From contig FMBT01000186.1 of the NCBI GenBank assembly GCA_900095095.1, positions 1-26,596 of the forward strand: a stretch of 26,596 nucleotides of DNA, given 5' to 3'. The position numbers and the translations under genes were made by a program. This DNA comes from Fragilariopsis cylindrus CCMP1102 (taxonomy: Eukaryota > Bacillariophyta > Bacillariophyceae > Bacillariales > Bacillariaceae). Below the pieces are notes generated by a model, which saw only the letters and a program-made list of their open reading frames with translations, did not search any database and was not told the DNA's origin. Below, one piece after another: positions 1 to 8,699 of the stretch. Position 1 is the stretch's first letter. Each line of letters begins with the position of its first letter.

Positions 1-15
1 GTGTACTGTTAGTAA

Positions 16-807
16 CTATTGGTACATACGCTTTCCAGAGATACATATAATGAAAACATCAGGACTTTTGTTGGTACTGTCCGGTAATCTTCGTTCGACT
101 CGGGTAAATAATTCATTCATATATGATTCAAACCGATCGATAACACCCGATAAACGTTCTCTACAGGCAAGATAAATTATTGTTTTTTCATGAGACAAAT
201 CACATATTGTCTTTGCCAAAGCAGCGGAATCGTATATACCAGCAACAACATCCGCTGCTAATATAACATCGTAGGTTTCATTCACAGGTTTGCCCCATTC
301 CAGTACACTGTGTGTTGCATTCGTACAAGATTTACAATTCTTTTCCATAAAGGTTGGAGTAAAGGCATATCTGTTAAATGTACTTTTGATGATGGGTACG
401 ACCGTGCAATCATCAATGATGTTACACCCGTCCCAGCACCAAGCTCGATAACTCTATGTTGTCGTGATGTTGGAAATAACCATTCCTTTTCTCGCTCTTC
501 CATTCGTAGAACACTTTGCGCCAGGATGAAACCAGCATCCCAAATGAAGCCACCTTTTCCAAGACGACGATCTTGTTCAATTATAAGATGAGATTGTTGT
601 TGTTGGCTTTTAGTAATGCTACTGTTATTATTATTGTTATTGTTGCTATTGTTGTTGCTGTCGATGTCGTCACCACTGGCATCATCAATAGTCCCAAAAT
701 CTACGTATTGGAAATTCACATGTTTGTAATCATCGTAAATACCTCCTTGGTTATTTAGATACTTCTTATAGCACAAAGTGTTACTGTTTTCGACAATACT
801 ACTACTA

Positions 808-841
<34 letters not shown>

Positions 842-1022
842 CTTCCTTATCGTCATTATCGACCTGTTGTTGCTGTTGTCGCAATTCTTCGTCTTCTCGC
901 TCTAATTGTCGTAGTTTACGGAGCATCTCTCCTCTTCGAAATAATTCTTCGCACGCATCGTAATTGTCGTGATCGTTGTCGTTTTCGTCATCTACTACGT
1001 CGTGAGAATTCGGTGCAATCAT
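16..1022 (-). CDS. METTL21-type (Methyltransf_16) protein methyltransferase, one apparent frameshift
   Basis: SAM-dependent methyltransferase of the METTL21/Methyltransf_16 family, which mostly methylates lysines on proteins; the substrate here is unknown. The N-terminal ~140 residues are low complexity (Glu/Arg-rich helix, then Gln, Ser and Asn runs). The fold then begins with RLGKGGFIWDAGFILAQSVL, followed by the SAM motif VIELGAGTG and the acidic post-beta2 segment HLTDMP. The second half, in another frame, gives VLEWGKPV and YDVILAADVV, both family hallmarks. The two halves meet at about 347-353: adding one base there makes a continuous 335-residue protein. A GT-AG intron of the right phase (44 nt) exists, but it would delete the conserved LTDMP segment, so a missing base is the better explanation. 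The start at 1022 is the only good ATG. Family assignment is firm; whether the break is real is not. Confidence 0.8.
808..840. repeat. (TGC)n microsatellite inside the methyltransferase gene
   Basis: About ten tandem TGC units on the + strand. Read on the - strand they encode part of the Ser run in the N-terminal tail of the methyltransferase. Such trinucleotide tracts recur in the coding regions of this window and keep the reading frame when they change length. Confidence 0.8.
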
Positions 1023-2418
1023 CGTTTCTGATGTTGTTTCTTATCGACCGTTGATTATTACTTGTAAGTATAATAATAATGATATTAATCAAATCTAAAT
1101 AATAATGAAACAAAGAAGCTGAAAGGAATTCTCGAGTGATAGTTCGGAGCAAAGACGTTGCAGATACTAGCCTCTTTTGTGTACTATTGGTTATACTGCA
1201 GTAAGGGCCCAAATTATCTTTCAGCAGTGCCGCTTTTGTGACGAGAAAGCAAAAGAAGAAAGAAGGCAAAAAAATGCCGAAAAAATAAAAAACAAGAAAT
1301 TGTTTGACTGGTAAACGGATAGTTCTTAATTGCAAAGAGATATTTTTAGTCACAGCATAACACCGAATCATCGAAGATTCTTTTTTGTTTCACCTCATTC
1401 AAAACTCTGATGGCAAGCAAACACGGTATATTTTTTGAAAATTCCCGGTAGTCACATTTAATAACAAGCTACTAAGTATATATTATTATATTATTATATA
1501 TATAATATAATATAATACATATATAATATAATCGTCTACAGAGAAATGTTCATCAAATTGCAGTTGTTTGTGGTGGTGCTATCAGAAAATCATGCAACTT
1601 TTGAGTGAGTGTTATTTTCAGATCAAGTTTATGTTTCCGTCTTTTCTCACAGTGTTGTAGCTTGTTTTATTGTGTTCCCTTCACTTTTTCTGAACTGTAC
1701 GTAGTTCCTGGCTATGGCCCTCATTAATGGCTGTCAAATATTCATCACATTCCTGGAGATAGTAATCTGCCATCCTCCTCTATTCGGGCTTGCAAGCGTG
1801 TATAATGATTTTATCAGGGCTAGTTCCCATGTGGGCTTGGCTTGCAGCTACTTGTTGATTCTTTTACTACTGCAGAGCTGTGATCCATGGTCTTGTGGGC
1901 CTGTAATCGCCTGTTTGTTGCTTTTAAATCTTGATTTGGGATCTCATGGGCTTGGGACCAGTATTTGTTGATTATTCTTGTCTGTGTTGTTCTCTACAGT
2001 ACTACTAAAGAGTGATAGCGGAACGTCGTATTCTGACAACGGATGAAGATATCAATGAACAGAAAGGAGAAGTAGATATCAACATTAAAAACGAAGACGA
2101 CAACGACAACGACAACACAACGATCACTGCGATTTATAGTGGACATTGATATACACCGTTAGTTGAAGAATTGGATGACAAAAAAATTCCCTAAGTAAAT
2201 GACAACATGGGCTATGCATTTTTTTTGTAAATGGCAACATATACTGGATGAAAAGCTATGACCGTCGGTCGATCCATCTGAAATTCTTTCTTAAAAACGA
2301 CAGATAATAGTAATACGATGTATATATATATATATATATACATAAGTATTGTACTGGTAGAACGAATAATTCTACACTCTATGTATTAAGAATGTTTGCG
2401 TATTCGTTGCTTATTTTA
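1023..2418. other. Intergenic region with decayed coding-like segments
   Basis: Upstream of the methyltransferase start and downstream of the bisphosphatase stop. It holds an AT-rich palindromic tract at about 1478-1532 and a (TA)n tract at about 2320-2341. The stretch 1700-1975 has higher GC content and coding-like short open segments on the - strand, for example one containing MADYYLQECDEYL, interrupted by stops. A short acidic open segment on the + strand (about 2030-2150) includes DDNDNDN. I see no complete gene and recognise no family; a degenerate transposon or pseudogene is possible. Confidence 0.4.
2320..2341. repeat. (TA)n microsatellite
   Basis: About eleven TA units in non-coding DNA downstream of the bisphosphatase gene. 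Confidence 0.85.
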
Positions 2419-3771
2419 TTACGCTGTGTACGTTTTTGATACCACCTGCCGGACGTCTCCGTATGATAACAGATCATTTATGTCGCATTTGCTACCAAGA
2501 AAGACGCAAACTCGGTCGTGCAATCCCACGGGTGGTATGTCGAGGAGGTCCATTGTGCCGTCGCTTCCTATCCCGCCTGCAGCTTTAACTAAGAATGCAA
2601 GTGGCGCAGCTTCATAGAGCAATCTCAAATGTTTTCTTGGATTACCCGCCCAACCTCCTAGTAACAATGTCCGATGGAAATCGGCACACAAACTGCACAC
2701 ATAACGAGATGAATACCTTGTTCCTGTCGTTGTTTGACCTAGTTTGGCGTGTTTTATCCATTGTTTCATAGGGTGGACCAATCATTTTCTCTAGCCTCGT
2801 TTAACGAATAGTATGGTCCGTGGTCGGACAAATGATGCGTTCCCGAGAAAGTAAAAACGCATCTTCGGCTAACACCACCACGTCACAATTCTCGTCGTCG
2901 TCGTCTTCTTCGTCCGTGACTGCCGATGCTGTCATCGAAATTTTCGAAAAAGGAGACTGCTGCAAGCGATTGGGATCTAGTGTAAATCCGACGACATCAT
3001 TCCCAAAGGAAATAACAAGTTCCGTAGACGACGAATATAGAGCGTATCCCGCCGCAACCAAACTCGATCCCGGTTTGGAAAATGGTCTTGTTTCTTCTCT
3101 TTCCGTGTGGTTGCTTGTTCGTTGTGTTCGCAAGTATACGGTGCTATTCCGAAAATTGATCCTGTTGGGAGATTAACATCTAAATTCGACGAACCGTCAA
3201 GCGGATCAAAGGCAATTTCGTAAAAACGTGCGTCTTCTTCGTTTTTTTCAGATGATCTATCAGCATTATTGTTGGAATCATCAGAATAACTATTGTTCTC
3301 ATCAACCCCAGCATCATTTACATACAAGTCTAGATTTTTGTGCCCAAAAATTACATTCTCTTCTTCTTCGGACGCCATCGCAGCAACAAATGGTCGCAGA
3401 TTCCGAATGAAAATATCATTGGCGATTAAATCCATTTCCTTTTGCTTTTCTCCCTGGACGTTTACGGTACTAATAGAGCCTTTTGTATTGTCGAGAGCAT
3501 GGGTGGTCAACCGATATGATATTTCCGCACAACTTCGAGCAACACTTACCATTACATCGCGTAGATCAGAATCGATTGTGCCCTTACGATTTTCGTCATC
3601 AATATATTGTCTAAAAGATATAGCTGTCAAAGACGACGCCGTCGATGAGACACGATCGAGATGATAACGGTGCCGATGATGGATGTGATGTCTCTCAACA
3701 TGGAACGCGTCGATGACATTTTGTCCGAGCGAAAGAAAACATCGTAGAAGGAGGCAGGTAAGAGAAACCAA
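2419..3771 (-). CDS. Fructose-1,6-bisphosphatase, class I, with three apparent frameshifts
   Basis: Hydrolyses fructose-1,6-bisphosphate to fructose-6-phosphate (gluconeogenesis or Calvin cycle). Visible blocks in order: [16 protein letters not shown]; the metal-site SEEE; the signature [11 protein letters not shown] with [32 protein letters not shown]-x-G-x-[47 protein letters not shown]; and the end [10 protein letters not shown]. The blocks lie in four frames. Shifts fall at about 3080-3135, 2826 and 2778, and each is repaired by one added base, giving about 451 residues. An Asn/Ser/Asp insert precedes the signature. The first codon of the open frame is TTG and no in-frame ATG is available, so the true start is uncertain. 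The first ~23 residues look like a signal peptide ending in DAF, which could mark plastid targeting, but this is weak. Enzyme identity is certain. Confidence 0.88.
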
Positions 3772-4107
3772 CGACGGTCGATGGTCAAATTATTACATGC
3801 TATCCAATTTTGTTTTTTCGTTGCAACTTCATCCTCTATATCTAACATCCCACACGATAAAATAAAAGCGTTCAGTCATCACTCTACTACTTCAAGTAGC
3901 ATTAAGAGAGATATTGTACAGTACAGTTTTGTGCGATGTTTTTCTTCGCTAGTAGTAAGGCGACTGATTGCTTCGATTTGATTGCATTCAATCGATGATT
4001 TTAAATGGAATATTGAATATATTAATTAATATGAATTGCATCGTGCTAGTACCGGCAGGATTATTCCCATCAAGATTTGTGCCAAGAACATGTTCACCGT
4101 TCACCCC
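3772..4107. other. Intergenic region upstream of the bisphosphatase
   Basis: AT-rich DNA between the uncertain bisphosphatase start and the inverted-repeat element. It probably contains the missing 5' end of that gene and its promoter: one open segment on the - strand runs through 3627-3848 in a different frame and has an ATG at 3848. No other gene is seen. Confidence 0.4.
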
Positions 4108-4320
4108 AGCGTGTTTCGGCGAATTAAAATAAAAAGTGATTTCCGTTGAATAAAAAGAAACTAATTTATTCAAACAACTCCGGCACATTTCCGGCACAAA
4201 TTTAAAAAATGTGCCCGCCGCAAAAATTTCAGTAGTATTAAGACGCTCAACAAAAACATGTGCAGCCATTATCAGGGAAGTTTTCGTTTTTTTTAATTTT
4301 AATTCGCCGAAACACGCGCT
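4108..4320. mobile_element. MITE-like element with ~26-bp terminal inverted repeats
   Basis: The left end reads GCGTGTTTCGGCGAATTAAA and the right end carries its reverse complement (TTTAATTCGCCGAAACACGC), extending into an A/T tail on both sides. The interior is about 150 bp, non-coding and AT-rich. It holds a second inverted repeat (GGCACATTT at 4182-4190 against AAATGTGCC at 4207-4215). This is the structure of a miniature inverted-repeat transposable element without its own transposase. I see no convincing target-site duplication, so the exact ends are approximate. Confidence 0.65.
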
Positions 4321-5405
4321 AAGGTTGAAAATAATCAAGGAGGATTCTTACAAATAAAATAATTGTTCACGTTATTTGTCGTCGTATGTGTAAAAGTCTG
4401 CTCTTACTTTCTTCTTCGTTTGCTCAAGTGATTTTTGTACTTTCGCGCGCGGGGACTTATTCAAGCGCCTCATCTTGGTTAACAAAACTACTGCACTTCA
4501 AACTAAAGAACCCCATTGAAGTTACGATCTTGCCAAAATTTTAATAAAGCCCCAAATTAATATCATGTCTTTATGCATCTGGGCACTATTAATTGTATAC
4601 TTTATTAGAGCTCGAAATTGACCAATCAAATCTCGTTTACTTGTTTGTGCCTCACGAAAATTCGGAAAAAACTGGTTGTAAAGTGTCAGCGCGTACTGGT
4701 AAAACGGGTTATTAAACGAAACAGGAAGAAAAACGCCGGTACTAGTATAACGAAGCGTATACATTTTGTACCATGCTGCTGGTACAATTTTACGAGTTCG
4801 ACGTACAATAATAATACTGTATAGCCACGAGTAGCTGCCAGCTAAATTACGTTAGTATTATTCAGAACGAAGAATTAAAAACAGACAGCAAGAAGGAGGT
4901 GAAGATTGAAAAAGCGAGCGAGAACCCTCAAAGGAAATACAACACCCAAGATTAACACTAATCCAATTCAAGTCAATTCAACTTGACTGATTGATTCAGC
5001 TCGATTCTAATTTGTAGTTCATTTCAATTCTCCTACACGTATTCAATTCTGAACTTGAGTCTATATAATAAATAATAAAGCAAACACTTGATTGTTAGTT
5101 ATATCACAACATATCAAGTGTTCTTGTGACTGGTGACTGGTCGCATAACACAAATCACATATACACACACAGTCCGGACTGTCAGTTTGAATTTGGTACG
5201 TCTTATTTTCCCTAGTCAATGTACCCGCCACGCCAGAGGTTCAAAGTCAATCAATCTGAACATTGCCTTTCTGTCACAAGATAACACTCGCTCACTCACT
5301 CTACTCGTCCGCTCGTTGTATTTAGATTTTGATTGTGATTCTTCTTCTTCTTATTATTATTATTATTATTATTACTAACAGTTTTAAAGTCAACCACCAC
5401 CAACG
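4321..5405. other. Intergenic region with small open frames and the upstream region of the low-complexity gene
   Basis: On the - strand lie two short open frames: 4522-4764 (80 codons, contains LYNQFFPNFREAQTSK) and 4376-4477 (33 codons, basic, contains KSPRAKVQKSLEQTKKK). They look mildly protein-like but match nothing I recognise and may be relics of one decayed gene. From about 4860 the sequence becomes AT-rich. A TATA-like TCTATATAATAAATAATAAA at about 5060 and a (TTA)n tract at 5350-5374 precede the + strand gene and probably form its promoter and 5' leader. Confidence 0.35.
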
Positions 5406-8316
5406 ATGATGATGGATCATCATAGACAGATATCCGCTGGTGAACAGCACAAAAAGAAGAAAAATAGTACAAATTCAAATATAATAATAGGGACAGATGA
5501 AACAAACTGCATCAACGCCAACAGTATTAGCGACAGCAACAATTGTAACAGTAACAGTAACACTAATCCAGATTCGTCACTCCTTTTTGGTGTTGGTGCT
5601 GGAGCTGGAGCTACGTCGTCGACGACGACGGCAAGTGCTCAATCTCCCGCATTATTAGACGATGAAGCATTTGACAAGATCGAAATGGATTTTGACGCGA
5701 TTATGGCAAATGATTTAGAAACCCCGACCATCCCCAGCGGCAGCAATACTAATACTAACAATAACAGTAATAATGGCAGCATCCATTCTGGTGCTGGCAT
5801 TGATATTGGTGGTATGAACAACAGCAACAGCAACAATATGAATACTAACAACAACAACAACAACAACATGTTATTTGACAAATTGTTTTCGTCACCAGGA
5901 TCACAAGGTGGAAGCACGAAGATGGGAATTTCATCAAAATTAGGAGATATCGGAAATGAATTAAACATCGAACTAAATCTAGAGGATATCCTACCAAGTC
6001 CAACAGAAACATCAGCAACAGGTAATAAAAATATCAATACCACACACCAACATTCAAGTAGTAGTAACGATTCTATTTCGATTGCATCCTCCTTCGGTGG
6101 GGGTAGTCTGATGGGCGGTGGTCTGATGGGTAGTGGAACATCATTAGGATTTGGTGCATCATCAGAACACATAACAACAAATAATGCATCATTTTCTTCA
6201 TCAATTAATAATAAAGGACAAGATTCAGATTCATCGTTGGATAAGTTATTTAATTCCATAAAGGGGGGGAATAATTCCGATTCGTCCATCGAAAAACTTT
6301 TAATGGGGAATTCAGAATCCACTTTTGATAAGTTATTAAATATGGATATCATCGATATTGGCAACAATGACGATAACGATAACGATAGTAATTATATCAA
6401 CACAGGCGCAAAAAATCTTAGTACGCATGGCAGTTACAGCGATAGTAATAACAATAACAATAACAATAGCAATAACAACACACACGTTTATCCAACAGAG
6501 TGTTCCAGTGGATTTGCTGCTACTGCTATTGGGACGGCTACTGATGTCAACAACAGGATTAACAACACGGGAACTGGAACGGCTAATATGCCTAGCAGTA
6601 ATGGTACTGTACAACAAGATTTGAATCCTACCAAGGTATTATCATCGTCAATTGCTTCGTCCGTTGATGCTCGACAACAGCAATACTCTATGATGATGCA
6701 GCAGCAACCAACAACAACAACAGATGTTTTTGCAACAGCAGCAACAACAACAACAACAACAGCATCATCAGCATCAGCAACAACAACAACAACAAGATTC
6801 GATACGGTCCATTGTGAACAATCAATTGTCGCAACTACCACAAAACAATCAATTGACACAGATGGGTGTTGCTGGATTAGAACGAGAAAAAATGAAATTA
6901 CTTCGAAGGTTGCAAGAAATAGAACTATCGGGTACGCAGGGTGTTGGTGGTATTGGTGGCGGAGTGCCGGTGCAGCCAATACATCAACAAAATCAAGAGC
7001 AACAGCAATTTCAGTATCAACAACAGCTACAAAGGCAACAACAATCGTTGCTCCAACAACAGCAGCAACAGCAACAGCAACAGCAACAACGGGGCATGGC
7101 AATATCAGCACCATCATCTATGACGATGACGACACCGTTGAGAACTAATTCTGCAGGGTCATTTATTACGCAACATCGACAGCGACACCAGCAACACCAG
7201 CAGGTTGCTAGCGATTATTTGTCTCCGACACCGATTGGTAGTATGGAACCAACACCTATTATGGCCAATAGCAATCTCAATATCAACAGTAACAGTCACA
7301 GTAACATGACCATGAATAGTAGCAATAGTAACAGCAACAGCAACAGCAACAATATGACGAGTAATAATATGTCGATTTCTTCGGTAATGGTGGCCGGGAG
7401 AAAGGAAACACCTCTGCAGAGTTTTTTGCGCAACAAGAGAGGACCTGCGGCCAACAACTCTCAACATGAACAACATCCAAATTCAACAACAACAATGAAC
7501 AATATGGGCGCCGCGACCTCAATAGACATCCGAAACAAAAGCAGCAGCAAAAGCAGCATGTTGGATGCTGCTCCATTGGATTTCAGCTCGACGTCTACCA
7601 ATCCATTCCTTCGTCGGCAAATGATGTCCAACATTGACAGGAGTGTTAATCGTAACAATAGCATTCGTGGTCGACTTGGTGGTCGTGTTAGTGGTAGTGC
7701 CCTATCATCGTCGGCGAGACAAAGCATGATGCTTCAAATGTCGTCAGGAAATAACCTATCATCTTCTATGCACACCCCATCGTCGTTGTCGTCAACCACG
7801 CCGATTAGGGGCAACGTAATAAGACGGAATTCAAGTTACGTTACCGGCCGTGATGGTGCTGATATTTCGAGCTCGAACATGCCTGGCAGAGGCTCGTCGG
7901 ATTTTTATCAATCCGCTGGGATTTTATCCAGACACGCGTCGGAAGATCATATAGTTGTCCCATCAAGACGTACTAGTATCGGCGCAGGTGCAGCGAAGGC
8001 ACAAAACCGTAGGTTTACATTAAGTAGATCCAATTCGAGCTTCGGGAATTTAACGAAGAACAGCAAACATGGTTCCGGGAGGGAACTCCATAAGGGTGGA
8101 TCCCAAAGAAGTTTGGGCAGTAATGATTCATCGGGATCTCTCATTCCTACCAAACGTGGTGGAGGACGTGGTAGTAGTAGTGGTGCTAAGTACAAGTTAG
8201 GGGGTGGGAAACGATCGAATTCGGTTCCCTACATGATTCCAGGTAAGAACGATCCCAATAACAGTCCCGACGGTTCTGCGCATCAGGGGAGTAGACAAAA
8301 TGATGGGTGGCCATAA
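5406..8316 (+). CDS. Large low-complexity Asn/Gln/Ser-rich protein, unknown function, one apparent frameshift
   Basis: Not recognised. Two long open frames overlap, and they join if one extra C at about 6708 is removed (…CAGCAGCAACCAACAAC), which turns a Thr run into a continuous Gln run and gives about 969 residues. The N-terminal half is Asn/Ser/Gly-rich and carries four similar short motifs: FDKLFSS, LDKLFNS, IEKLLMG and FDKLLNM (nt ~5868-6340). An acidic patch DDEAFDKIEMDFDAI lies near residue 85. The middle has poly-Gln tracts and one likely coiled coil, LEREKMKLLRRLQEIE (~6880). The C-terminal third is basic and Ser-rich with many R-x-x-S-type sites (RRNSS, RRTSIG, SRSNSS, KRSNSVP). A regulatory or condensate-forming protein fits, but that is inference. 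The ATG at 5406 heads the open frame; a second ATG at 6724 could start a shorter form. Confidence 0.6.
6702..6800 (+). repeat. CAA/CAG trinucleotide tract (poly-Gln coding)
   Basis: Nearly uninterrupted CAA/CAG/ACA repeats encoding poly-Gln in the frame used downstream. A second tract lies at about 7010-7090. The frame change in the gene sits at the edge of this tract, a place prone both to replication slippage and to sequencing error. Confidence 0.8.
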
Positions 8317-8699
8317 TTAAGAAAAGATTACGATTGTAGCGAGAATGCACTTAACAAAAATCAATACGGGAGAATACTGTTAATCGATTTTTGAAACAAG
8401 CTTCATTGATCTGTTGAGAAAAAAGAAAATAGTATGTTTATGTAATATAAATAAATTTTGCATGTAGAAGTATTATTCATAGAAAATAAATGAATTCATA
8501 GAGAATGAATATAAATAAAACCTAGTCATCTTAGATGTGCGTGGAATTTTTTCTACCTTCCTTCCTTCTGATTTCTCTTACTGTAACGCAACTTGAACTT
8601 CGAAGCTCTTTTCTTCCGATCCCAGTAGTGTAGCAATGCCAACAACAAGGAATATAACAATGTTATGTATTATTGTATTATCGTTCTCTACTGTACTGG
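8317..8699. other. Convergent 3' intergenic region
   Basis: Lies between the stop of the low-complexity gene (+) and the stop of the aminotransferase gene (-), and holds the 3' ends of both transcripts. It has a short imperfect direct repeat around 8477-8520 (ATTCATAGA followed by AAATAAATGA or GAATGAAT). No gene seen. Confidence 0.5.

Noticed and set aside
320-370. Short GT-AG intron joining the two methyltransferase halves
   Set aside because: 28-nt and 19-nt candidates give the wrong phase, and the 44-nt candidate removes the conserved LTDMP segment.
988-1371. 127-codon - strand frame with a hydrophobic stretch
   Set aside because: Overlaps the start of the methyltransferase in another frame, lies in AT-rich DNA and shows no family motif.
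1714-1971. 85-codon + strand frame rich in Leu and Cys
   Set aside because: No recognisable motif; the opposite strand looks equally coding-like and is broken by stops, so this is better treated as possible decayed sequence.
5639-6367. Long - strand open frame (242 codons) with Leu runs
   Set aside because: Antisense shadow of the Asn/Ser-rich + strand gene: CAA/AAC/AAT repeats read as Leu/Val runs on the other strand.
6488-7117. Val/Ala-rich - strand open frame that looks like membrane protein
   Set aside because: Antisense of the CAA/CAG/ACA repeats; composition is explained entirely by the repeat.
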